The notes under the pieces: generated by a model
Told to the model about the DNA's origin: nothing
The model's input: only the letters and a program-made list of their open reading frames with translations
The model's database searches: none
Made by a program: the position numbers and the translations under genes
Part shown: in pieces, positions 31,141-38,575 of the stretch
Position numbering within the stretch: position 1 is the stretch's first letter
Layout of the letters: each line of letters opens with the position of its first letter
Source of the DNA: Rhodococcus sp. W8901
GTDB taxonomy: Bacteria; Actinomycetota; Actinomycetes; Mycobacteriales; Mycobacteriaceae
DNA: 64,000 nt
Reading direction: 5' to 3'
NCBI RefSeq assembly: GCF_013348805.1
Contig: NZ_CP054690.1
Span: forward strand, 2,046,001 to 2,110,000

Positions 31141-33966
31141 ATGCTGCACGGGCTCTGGTCGCCGGGAGCGGGCCTCATGCTGTGGCGGGGCCCGAACTCT
31201 GAGCTGCCCGAGTTGCCCGAGGCGCTCGGCCGCGTGCTGCGCCGACGCTTCCGCCGCCACCACACCGTGCACGTGCCCGCCGCGGTCGGTGTGGAGCCGC
31301 TGCGGGTGCCGGTCCTGGCGCTGGCTCCGGCCGAGGCCGCCGACGTCCTGCTCGCGGTGCCGGACGGCGTTCCGGGGATCTCGGGCGACCTGCGGTACCT
31401 GGCGCACGTGGCCCGCGGCGTCGAACGCTGGGCGCGCGCCGGGCGCGTCGTGCCCGAGCTGTACCGGGCGGAGGGGCACTGGTGGCCGCGGTGGCGGCTG
31501 CTCGGTGGCGAGCGGCAGCGCGCGTGGCTCGCGGAGCTGGCCGCGGCGATGCCGCCGGTGCAGCGGCACGAGGGCAGCCCGCGGGAGATCCTCGACGACT
31601 TCGTCGCCGAGCTGACCGATGCGGTGGTGCGCGAGCTGCTGGGGGATCGGGACTCGGACCACCCGCTGCTGCGGGCGCTGCTGCGCGGCGAGCCGTACGA
31701 CGGCGGCAACAACCGGATGGCCAGTGGTCTCGAGGCGTGGCGGGGCAGCCTCACCGTCGACGAACCGGAACTGGTGCTGCGGCTGGTGGAGCCGGAGGGG
31801 CAGGCCGAGGACACCGACGAGGCGGGCGCGGAACCCGAACTCCTCGACGACGCGCTGTGGCGCCTGCAGGTGTGCCTGCGGCCCGAGGGTGAGGCGCCCA
31901 ATCCGATCCTGTTGCATCGCACGGACTCCCGCCTGCTCGAGATCGGGGTCCGCAAGCTCGCGGCCGCGGTCGCGGCGTATCCGCGGCTGCGGGACGTGCC
32001 CACCGACCCGGACAGCCTCGACCTGCTGCTGCCCACCCCGGTCGTCACCGATCTGGTGCTGCACGGGGCGCGGGAGCTGACCGCGGCCGGGATCACGCTG
32101 CTGTTGCCGCGCGCGTGGGCGGTGGTCTCGCCGTCGCTGCGGGTCAAGGTGTCCTCGCCCCCGGTGCCCGCGGCGGCCGAGGACCGTGCCGTCGGCATGG
32201 ACGAGATCGTCGGTTACGACTGGGAACTCGCGCTCGGCGACGTCGTGCTCACCCCCGACGAACTGGTCCGGCTGGCGGGCACCCAGAGCGATCTGGTGCG
32301 CCTGCGCGGCAAGTGGGTGCAGGCCGATCACACCGTCCTCGCGCAGGCCGCCCGCTATGTGACGCAGCGCAACTCGGGCGAGGACGGCACCCTGGGCGGG
32401 CTGTTCGGGCAGCTCACCGAGGCGGAGCGTCCCCCGGTGCCGGTGGACGAGGTGCACGCCACCGGGTGGGTCGGCACCCTGCTCGACGGCACCCTCGAGC
32501 CGACGCCGGTGCCGCAGCCGGCGGGGCTGCACGCGATCCTGCGGCCCTATCAGCAGCGCGGCCTGGACTGGCTCGCGTTCATGAGCGAGACGGGGCTCGG
32601 CGCCGTCCTCGCCGACGACATGGGCCTGGGCAAGACGCTGCAGTTGCTGGCGCTGCTGGCCCACGAACGGTCCGAACATCCGACGCTGCTGGTGTGCCCG
32701 ATGTCGGTGGTCGGGAACTGGCAGCGCGAGGCCGCCCGGTTCGTGCCCGACCTGCGGGTCCACGTGCACCACGGCGCCGGGCGCAGCCGCGGTGACGAGT
32801 TGACGTCGGCGGTGCGCGACAGCGACCTCGTCATCACCACGTACTCGCTGCTGGCCCGCGACGTCGAGGCGCTGGGGGAGCAGGCGTGGCGGCGGGTGGT
32901 GCTCGACGAGGCGCAGCACATCAAGAACTCGGCCACCGCGCAGGCGCGGGCCGCGCGCGCCATCCCCGCGCAGCACCGGATCGCGCTCACCGGCACCCCG
33001 GTGGAGAACCGTCTCGACGAGCTGCGCTCGATCCTCGACTTCGTCAACCGCGGCATGCTCGGCAGCGCACAGGCCTTCCGGGCCCGGTTCTCCGTGCCGA
33101 TCGAACGCGAGCAGGACGAGGCGGCGGTGTCCCGCCTGCGGGCGGTGACCTCGCCGTTCATCCTGCGGCGCGTGAAGACCGATCCGACGGTGATCTCGGA
33201 CCTGCCCGACAAGTTCGAGATGACGGTGCGGGCGAACCTCACCGTGGAGCAGGCCGCGCTGTACCGGGCGGTGGTCGACGAGATGCTGAAGCAGATCAAG
33301 GACACCGAGGGCATGCAGCGCAAGGGAGCGGTGCTCTCGGCGCTCACCCGGCTCAAGCAGGTGTGCAACCATCCGGCGCACTTCCTCGGCGACGGGTCCG
33401 GGGTGCTGCGCCGCGGCCGGCACCGGTCCGGCAAGCTCGGCCTGGTCGAGGACATCCTCGAATCGGTCACCGCCGACGGCGAACGGGCGTTGCTGTTCAC
33501 GCAGTTCCGCGAGTTCGGCGACTTGGTGGTGCCGTACCTGTCCGAGCGGTTCGGGGTGGAGGTGCCGTTCCTACACGGTGGCGTCACCAAGGCGCGACGG
33601 GACCGCATGGTCGAGCAGTTCCAGGGCGACGACGGACCGCCGATCATGCTGCTCTCCCTCAAGGCCGGTGGCACCGGACTGAACCTCACCGCCGCCAATC
33701 ACGTTGTCCACCTGGACCGCTGGTGGAACCCGGCGGTGGAGAACCAGGCGACGGACCGGGCCTTCCGGATCGGGCAGCGGCGCGACGTGCAGGTCCGCAA
33801 GCTCGTGTGCGTCGGGACACTCGAGGAACGCATCGACGCGATGCTCTCCACCAAGCAGGAACTGGCCGACCTCGCGGTGGGCACGGGCGAGCGGTGGATC
33901 ACCGAGATGAGCACCGACCAACTGCACGACCTGCTCACCCTCGGCGACGAGGCGGTCGGCGAATGA
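31141..33966 (+). CDS. SNF2-family DNA helicase (HelZ-like)
   Basis: A 941-residue ATPase. The start MLHGLWSPGAG at 31141 is chosen for its family-like N-terminus; ATG 31132 is equally possible. Residues 1-450 are the HelZ-type N-terminal region. Helicase motifs: Ia/I ADDMGLGKTLQLLA (about residue 495), II LDEAQHIKN, III LTGTPVENRLDEL, IV LLFTQFREFGD, V GGTGLNLTAANHV and VI NQATDRAFRIGQRRDVQV. These are the SNF2/RapA type, so it translocates on duplex DNA or remodels protein-DNA complexes. The next gene encodes a SWIM protein, the usual partner. Confidence 0.92.
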   Translation: MLHGLWSPGAGLMLWRGPNSELPELPEALGRVLRRRFRRHHTVHVPAAVGVEPLRVPVLALAPAEAADVLLAVPDGVPGISGDLRYLAHVARGVERWARAGRVVPELYRAEGHWWPRWRLLGGERQRAWLAELAAAMPPVQRHEGSPREILDDFVAELTDAVVRELLGDRDSDHPLLRALLRGEPYDGGNNRMASGLEAWRGSLTVDEPELVLRLVEPEGQAEDTDEAGAEPELLDDALWRLQVCLRPEGEAPNPILLHRTDSRLLEIGVRKLAAAVAAYPRLRDVPTDPDSLDLLLPTPVVTDLVLHGARELTAAGITLLLPRAWAVVSPSLRVKVSSPPVPAAAEDRAVGMDEIVGYDWELALGDVVLTPDELVRLAGTQSDLVRLRGKWVQADHTVLAQAARYVTQRNSGEDGTLGGLFGQLTEAERPPVPVDEVHATGWVGTLLDGTLEPTPVPQPAGLHAILRPYQQRGLDWLAFMSETGLGAVLADDMGLGKTLQLLALLAHERSEHPTLLVCPMSVVGNWQREAARFVPDLRVHVHHGAGRSRGDELTSAVRDSDLVITTYSLLARDVEALGEQAWRRVVLDEAQHIKNSATAQARAARAIPAQHRIALTGTPVENRLDELRSILDFVNRGMLGSAQAFRARFSVPIEREQDEAAVSRLRAVTSPFILRRVKTDPTVISDLPDKFEMTVRANLTVEQAALYRAVVDEMLKQIKDTEGMQRKGAVLSALTRLKQVCNHPAHFLGDGSGVLRRGRHRSGKLGLVEDILESVTADGERALLFTQFREFGDLVVPYLSERFGVEVPFLHGGVTKARRDRMVEQFQGDDGPPIMLLSLKAGGTGLNLTAANHVVHLDRWWNPAVENQATDRAFRIGQRRDVQVRKLVCVGTLEERIDAMLSTKQELADLAVGTGERWITEMSTDQLHDLLTLGDEAVGE

Positions 33967-33988
33967 GAGCCTGCACGAGGTGGTGTCG

Positions 33989-34789
33989 ATGAGTCCTCGC
34001 GACGGACGCCCGGACTTCCGCGGCTTCGGCCCGCGGCTCCGGGTGGTCGGTGGTGTCGAGGCGCAGTCCAAGCGGGGCGCGTTCGCACGCGGGTGGTGGG
34101 GCCGCGCCCTGACCGAGGTACTCGAGCGGGCGGGCGACACCGGCCGGCTCAGTCGCGGACGCACCTATGCCCGCGGCGGCCAGGTGGTGGCCCTCCACAT
34201 CGCGCCCGGACGGGTCACCGGCGAGGTGCAGGGCAGCCAGATCGCGCCGTTCACCTCGGTGCTGACGCTGCGCACCCTCGACGACGACGAGGTGGCGGCG
34301 TTCGTGGAGACGGTGCGTTCGACGCCGGGCATGCTCGCTGCGCTCGCGTCCGGCGCTGTGCCGCAGGAATTGGCGCCGATGCTGTTGCCGGGCAGCAGCG
34401 GCGAACTTGACTTCGACTGCACGTGCCCCGACCCGGGCTGGCCGTGCAAGCACGTCGCGGCCGTCGCCTACCTGCTGGCCGAGCGGGTGGACCACGATCC
34501 CCTCACGATGCTCGCCCTCCGCGGCCTGGACCTCGATACCCTGATCCGCAGCGTCGGGGGCGAGGACGAGCAGCCGCCGGCCGGGGCCGACGACTACTTC
34601 GGCGACGGCGCGCACCTGCCCGAGCTGCCCGCCGTCGAATACTGCGCGGCAACGGACGACCTGGACCCCGCGCTGCTCCGCAAGGTGTTGCAGGCCGACA
34701 CCGACGATCCCTCCGAAGTGGTGTCGGCGCTGCGTGACCTCGGCGCCTGCTACCGCGCGCTCGGCGCACGCGATCCGCGACGGCGGTAA
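33989..34789 (+). CDS. SWIM zinc-finger protein, helicase partner
   Basis: A 266-residue protein. The SWIM motif CxCxnCxH is FDCTCPDPGWPCKHVAAVAY (about residues 143-162). A Lys/Arg-rich N-terminus (FARGWWGRALTEVLERAG, RLSRGRTYARGGQV) matches the SWIM proteins encoded next to bacterial SNF2 helicases. The ATG at 33989 follows a cacgagg SD. The gap to the helicase gene is 22 bases. It probably binds DNA or targets the helicase; no enzymatic domain is seen. The C-terminal third is acidic. Confidence 0.85.
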   Translation: MSPRDGRPDFRGFGPRLRVVGGVEAQSKRGAFARGWWGRALTEVLERAGDTGRLSRGRTYARGGQVVALHIAPGRVTGEVQGSQIAPFTSVLTLRTLDDDEVAAFVETVRSTPGMLAALASGAVPQELAPMLLPGSSGELDFDCTCPDPGWPCKHVAAVAYLLAERVDHDPLTMLALRGLDLDTLIRSVGGEDEQPPAGADDYFGDGAHLPELPAVEYCAATDDLDPALLRKVLQADTDDPSEVVSALRDLGACYRALGARDPRRR

Positions 34790-34820
34790 CGGGCGACCGA
34801 TCCGCCCGGATACACCGGGT

Positions 34821-35033
34821 ATGAACAGGATCAGGATTACCGCCGCCGTCGCGCTCGTGGGTGTGCTCCTGCTCGTTGGTGGTGGTGTCGCGAACGCCAG
34901 CCCTCCGGGTCCGAACCCGCTCGGAAGTCTGCCCGAACCACTGTGGCCGCTCGCCGCAGTGGTCGGCCAGATCTTCGCCGACACCTGGAACTTCTTCGCC
35001 GGTATCGCCGACCTGATCATGTTCGGCTCGTAG
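34821..35033 (+). CDS. Small secreted hydrophobic protein, 70 residues
   Basis: MNRIRI start, hydrophobic core (AAVALVGVLLLVGGGV) and an ANA-S type cleavage site give a signal peptide of about 27 residues. The mature 43 residues are Pro-rich then amphipathic (PLWPLAAVVGQIFADTW, FFAGIADLIMFGS). No SD is visible. Short, aromatic, amphipathic secreted peptides in this group include cell-wall porin-like proteins, but no family could be assigned. Confidence 0.5.
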   Translation: MNRIRITAAVALVGVLLLVGGGVANASPPGPNPLGSLPEPLWPLAAVVGQIFADTWNFFAGIADLIMFGS

Positions 35034-35066
35034 CTCCGCGGGGTGTCGCGGGCGCGACCTCGCCCG

Positions 35067-35432
35067 TCAGGCCGTGGGGACCTTGTCGAGGAACCCGAGA
35101 ACCAGTCGGATCCTGCCGTTGTGGTCGCGTTCGAGGACGTCGAACCCGACCACCAGCGCCTCGCCGTCGACGGGGCCGAGTTCCCACGTGAAGCGGGCCT
35201 GATCGTGGTGTGCGTCGATGCCGCCGGCCAGTTCGAAACGCATGCCGGCGAACTGTTGCTGCACGGAGCCGATCAGCGCGCTCACCGCGGCCGGACCGTC
35301 GGCGGCGCCGATGGGATCGACGTAGCGGCCGTCGTCGGCCCACAGTTCGGCGACCATCGCATCACGCTTGCCGGTGTCCGTCTCGTTCCAGGTGGCCAGG
35401 TAGCGCTGGATCAGGGTGTCGAAGTCGTTCAT
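35067..35432 (-). CDS. SnoaL/NTF2-like protein
   Basis: A 121-residue cone-shaped alpha+beta fold protein. IQRYLATWNETDTGKRDAMV helix and ELWADDGRYVDPIGAADGP are typical for SnoaL-like isomerase/hydrolase relatives; the C-terminal strands are RFTWELGP and GFDVLERDHNGRI. Start follows an acggag SD. It is divergent from an XRE regulator with a perfect palindrome between them, so it may be regulated by that protein. Substrate unknown. Confidence 0.75.
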   Translation of the reverse strand: MNDFDTLIQRYLATWNETDTGKRDAMVAELWADDGRYVDPIGAADGPAAVSALIGSVQQQFAGMRFELAGGIDAHHDQARFTWELGPVDGEALVVGFDVLERDHNGRIRLVLGFLDKVPTA

Positions 35433-35511
35433 CGTTCGCTCCGTCGTTTCCGGTGGGCTGCCGGTCGGCGGCCTGCGGAAACGAATCTGCCCGGCATGCG
35501 GCGTCCGGTCG

Positions 35512-35528
35512 ATTACCTCGGAGGTAAT
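35512..35528. promoter_or_regulatory. 17-bp perfect palindrome, candidate XRE operator
   Basis: attacctc-g-gaggtaat, lying 34 bases before the XRE start and 80 bases before the divergent NTF2-like gene. A second imperfect repeat (gggga and tcccc arms) follows at 35529-35542. Confidence 0.6.
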
Positions 35529-35562
35529 GGGGACCGTTCCCCGGAGCTTCTACTGTGGTGCC

Positions 35563-36360
35563 ATGACCGCGGCACAGGAGACGACCACCGAGCCGGTCGG
35601 GGAACTGCTCCGCCGGTGGCGGGGGCATCGGCGGATGACCCAGCTCGACCTGGCCAATCGCGCCGAGGTGTCGACGCGGCACGTCAGTTTCCTCGAGACC
35701 GGCCGCGCGCAGCCGACGCGGGAGATGCTGCTCCGTCTGGGCGAACAGCTCGACATTCCGTTGCGCGACCGCAACACGCTGCTGCTGGCGGCCGGCTTCG
35801 CCCCGGCGTTCCCTGAGCACGTGCTCGCCGACGTCCCCATGTCGGCGGTGGTCGACGCCGTCGCGCAGATTCTCGCGGCGCACGATCCGCTGCCGGCGGT
35901 CGTCGTCGACCGGCACTGGAACATGATCGATGCCAATTCGGCGATCGGACTGCTCACCGACGGCGCCGCCGCCTGGCTGCTCGAGCCGCCTGTCAACGTG
36001 CTGCGGTTGAGCCTGCACCCGGACGGGATGGCGCCGCGCATCACCAACCTCGGGCAGTGGCGGGCACACGTGCTGCACCGGCTCGACCACCAGATCGAGG
36101 CGACCGGGGACCGCGAGCTGCGCTGTCTGCGCGACGAACTGGCGGCCTATCCCGGTGGGGAGAGCGCGGTTCCTCAGGGCGGGGTCTCGCTCGTGGTGCC
36201 GCTGCGCCTCCGCGTGAACGGTCACGATCTCGCGTTCCTCAGCACGACAACGGTATTCGGCACCCCGATGGATGTGACGGTGTCGGAGTTGGCGATCGAA
36301 TCGTTCTTCCCGGCCGACGCTGCGACCACCCGGTTCCTCGCGGCGAGCGGAGCCCGGTGA
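35563..36360 (+). CDS. XRE-family regulator with MmyB-like ligand-binding domain
   Basis: A 265-residue DNA-binding protein. HTH at residues 12-65: LLRRWRGHRRMTQLDLANRA, then VSTRHVSFLETGRAQPTREM. The C-terminal domain (about 95-260) begins AVVVDRHWNMIDANSAIGLL and continues with PPVNVLRLSLHPDGMAPRI, the PAS-like MmyB/MLTR ligand-binding fold, which binds fatty-acid-like ligands in known members. It should repress itself and the divergent NTF2-like gene through the 35512-35528 palindrome (inference). The stop overlaps the next GTG start by 4 bases. Confidence 0.85.
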   Translation: MTAAQETTTEPVGELLRRWRGHRRMTQLDLANRAEVSTRHVSFLETGRAQPTREMLLRLGEQLDIPLRDRNTLLLAAGFAPAFPEHVLADVPMSAVVDAVAQILAAHDPLPAVVVDRHWNMIDANSAIGLLTDGAAAWLLEPPVNVLRLSLHPDGMAPRITNLGQWRAHVLHRLDHQIEATGDRELRCLRDELAAYPGGESAVPQGGVSLVVPLRLRVNGHDLAFLSTTTVFGTPMDVTVSELAIESFFPADAATTRFLAASGAR

Positions 36361-37682
36361 CGGCGCGGCGACCGATGGTAGTGCTCGCGACCGTGTGCGG
36401 CGCGGTCCTGTCCGGTTGCGCCGGCGCGACCGAGACGGCCACCTCGCTGTCGCTCGGGTGGGGTCCGTGCGGCGACCTGGCCGACTACGTGACGGATCTG
36501 GGCATCGACCCGGGCGTCGTCGAGCGTCTGCAGTGCACGAGCGTCGACGTGCCACTGGACTACGACGACCCCGACGGCAGGACAGTGGAACTCGCACTGA
36601 GCCGGATCACCGGAACCGATCCGGGCGCCCCCACGCTGTTCGTCAATCCGGGCGGTCCCGGAGTCGAGGGACGCAGCATGGCCGCGACGGTCGCATCGTC
36701 GCTCGGTGTCGGCGGCACGGTCGTCGGCATCGACCTGCGCGGGACCGGCGCCTCGACCGGCCTCGCATGTCCGGAGCCCGATGATCCCGACACCGACGAC
36801 GACGCCGCACTCACCGCGTACGCCGAATCGATCGCGGAGGCCAACGCGGACTGTGTCGGCGTCGATCCCGGCCTCGTCGCGAGCATGACCACCGCGAACG
36901 CGGCCCGCGACCTGGACGCGGTGCGGCGGGCCCTCGGTCTCGACACCGTCGACTTCCTCGGTGTCTCGTGGGGCACGGTCCTCGGGGCGGAGTTGCAGTC
37001 TCGCTTCCCCGACCATCTGCGCCGCGTGGTGCTCGACAGCATGGACTACACGGGTACATCCGCTGCCGAGGCTCTGCGAGTGCTCGCGACCGCCGACCCG
37101 GATGCCGCGCCCGGGCTCGCGCCCGAGCCGAACGACATCGTGCCGGAGGGGGAGGATGCGCCCGCCCCCGATGAGCCCGACGTGCCGCCGGACACTGATC
37201 CCGGCGCCGCGGGCGACGACACTCCGCTCGATCCGTCGACCGAGGACTTCCTGGAACACGCGGTGAACCCTACGGCGGGAATCGCGTACATCTGCAACAG
37301 CCTCGGACCCGTCGGCGACACCGAGACCCAGCTGGCCGAGCATCGGGCGCTCAACGCCGACATTCGACGAGACCCGCAGCGGCGCATCGAATTCCCGGCC
37401 GACTCCGATGTGCCCGGCATCAGTCTGTGCACGGGCTGGCCACTCGACGGAGAGCCGACTTCCGTCGCGAACACCGGCACCGACCTGCTGATCATCGGGC
37501 ACCGCGACGAGTTCGTGACGCCGTACCCGTGGGCACTCGACGCGCACGACGCGATGGGCGGCGCCCTTCTCACCATCGGGGACAGCGTGCACGGCTCCAC
37601 GGTCGGCTCGAGTTGCGGTGGGCTGGTGACCGAGTTCCTCGCGTCCGGCCGCCTGGTGCAGGATATCTGCGCTCCGCAGTGA
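36357..37682 (+). CDS. TAP-like alpha/beta-hydrolase lipoprotein
   Basis: A 441-residue exported serine hydrolase. GTG start in the GTGA overlap with the XRE gene; signal peptide RRPMVVLATVCGAVLSGC with Cys around 20 as lipid anchor. Oxyanion loop VNPGGPGVEG, nucleophile elbow FLGVSWGTVLG, Asp in IIGHRDEFVTPYPWA and His in GDSVHGSTVG complete the triad, the last two in a TAP-like C-terminal domain (PF08386). Relatives are tripeptidyl aminopeptidases and mycobacterial CaeA/Hip1-like proteases. An acidic Pro-rich insert (PEGEDAPAPDEPDVPPDTD) breaks the lid region. Confidence 0.85.
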   Translation: MTARRPMVVLATVCGAVLSGCAGATETATSLSLGWGPCGDLADYVTDLGIDPGVVERLQCTSVDVPLDYDDPDGRTVELALSRITGTDPGAPTLFVNPGGPGVEGRSMAATVASSLGVGGTVVGIDLRGTGASTGLACPEPDDPDTDDDAALTAYAESIAEANADCVGVDPGLVASMTTANAARDLDAVRRALGLDTVDFLGVSWGTVLGAELQSRFPDHLRRVVLDSMDYTGTSAAEALRVLATADPDAAPGLAPEPNDIVPEGEDAPAPDEPDVPPDTDPGAAGDDTPLDPSTEDFLEHAVNPTAGIAYICNSLGPVGDTETQLAEHRALNADIRRDPQRRIEFPADSDVPGISLCTGWPLDGEPTSVANTGTDLLIIGHRDEFVTPYPWALDAHDAMGGALLTIGDSVHGSTVGSSCGGLVTEFLASGRLVQDICAPQ

Positions 37683-37707
37683 CGGACTCTGCCGCGCCGG
37701 CTCGTGT

Positions 37708-37713
37708 TACCGT
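37708..37713 (+). promoter_or_regulatory. -10 element for leader transcript
   Basis: taccgt fits the actinobacterial TANNNT -10 pattern. Transcription would begin about 7 bases further on, at or next to the ATG at 37721, giving a leaderless message for the leader peptide. Confidence 0.4.
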
Positions 37714-37720
37714 CACCGGT

Positions 37721-37762
37721 ATGCACGCTTTCACGCCGACTAAGTGGTGGCCCGCCGGCTGA
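37721..37762 (+). CDS. Trp-Trp leader peptide, 13 residues
   Basis: Reads MHAFTPTKWWPAG and stops. Two adjacent Trp codons (37745-37750) lie just before a series of short complementary segments (37752-37813), as in transcription- or translation-attenuation leaders. It has no SD and probably starts at the transcript end. The downstream gene is a methyltransferase, not a trp gene. Confidence 0.6.
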   Translation: MHAFTPTKWWPAG

Positions 37763-37813
37763 GGCGGCCCGTCGAGTGTGCATCCCACACCCACCCCGCC
37801 TCGATCGAGGCGG
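37752..37813 (+). promoter_or_regulatory. Attenuator-like alternative hairpins
   Basis: Four segments: 1 ccgcc (37752-37756), 2 gaggcgg (37761-37767), 3 ccgcctcga (37796-37804), 4 tcgaggcgg (37805-37813). Possible pairs are 1 with 2 (5 bp), 2 with 3 (7 bp) and 3 with 4 (9 bp, perfect). A ribosome stalled on the Trp codons would cover segment 1 and favour 2-3; a ribosome at the stop codon would cover 1 and part of 2 and favour 3-4. No U run follows segment 4. Confidence 0.55.
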
Positions 37814-37857
37814 CGTTCGTGGTGTCGGCTGGTCGGGGCTCTCTGTAAGGAGTTGTC

Positions 37858-38553
37858 ATGCCCCGCAAAGAAGTCCAGAGATCCGGTATCGGGAGAATGC
37901 TGATCTCGTCGCGCTCGTTCGACGAGTACGTCGCCATGTTCGATCTGCGGGACGAGGATCTGGCATCAAGTGTTCTGGACTGCCCGGCCGGGGCATCGTC
38001 GTTCACTGCCACCGCCCGCGCCCGTGGCTTTGCGGTCACCGCGTGCGACATCGCCTACGCGGATGTGCCAGATCTGCTGGACGTCGTGCGGGACGAGACG
38101 ATCCGCGGCAACGCGTACATCGCTCGGCAGCCCGACCGGTATGCCGGCGGGTTCTTCCGAGACGCTGAGCATCATCTCGAACACCGACTCGATTCAGTGG
38201 ACAGATTCGCCGCAGACCTGCTCGCGCACCCCGAGTCGTACGTTCACGGCGCGCTGCCGCGGCTGCCGTTCCGGGACAGGGACTTCGGACTGGTGCTGTC
38301 GTCGCACCTGCTATTCACGTATGCGGACCGGCTGGACCTGGACGACCACGATCGATATCTCACCGAGCTGATCCGGGTGTCCTCGCAGGAGGTCCGGGTC
38401 TTTCCCCTCGTTCCGACCGGAGACGGACGCCGGTACACCGGGCTCGACACGCTGCGCCGCCGCCTCGACGACCGCGGCATCCGGCACGAACTGAGGCCGG
38501 TTACCTACGATTTCCAAGGCGGTGGCACCGAGATGCTGGTCTGCATGCGGTGA
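37858..38553 (+). CDS. SAM-dependent methyltransferase-like protein under leader-peptide control
   Basis: A 231-residue class I methyltransferase-fold protein. Motif I is VLDCPAGASSFTATARARG with acidic AdoMet-ribose residue in VTACDIAYAD; motif IV-like LPFRDRDFGLVLSSHLLF follows. The long central helical stretch (YAGGFFRDAEHHLEHRLDSV) is unlike small-molecule O-methyltransferases. The start follows taaggagttgtc, a strong SD. Substrate unknown. The gene lies 95 bases after the Trp-Trp leader, which suggests expression tied to charged tRNA-Trp or ribosome stalling. Its 3' end is convergent with the sulfatase gene. Confidence 0.72.
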   Translation: MPRKEVQRSGIGRMLISSRSFDEYVAMFDLRDEDLASSVLDCPAGASSFTATARARGFAVTACDIAYADVPDLLDVVRDETIRGNAYIARQPDRYAGGFFRDAEHHLEHRLDSVDRFAADLLAHPESYVHGALPRLPFRDRDFGLVLSSHLLFTYADRLDLDDHDRYLTELIRVSSQEVRVFPLVPTGDGRRYTGLDTLRRRLDDRGIRHELRPVTYDFQGGGTEMLVCMR

Positions 38554-38575
38554 TCGAGACTGCAAGTGGCGCCGA

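Noticed and set aside
31048-33423. Very long minus-strand frame (791 codons) opposite the SNF2 helicase
   Set aside because: The helicase frame carries all seven motifs; the antisense one is low-complexity His/Arg/Gln.
36057-37682. A 541-residue TAP-like protein starting at 36057
   Set aside because: The extra N-terminus lies inside the XRE gene in another frame; the lipoprotein signal starts at 36357.
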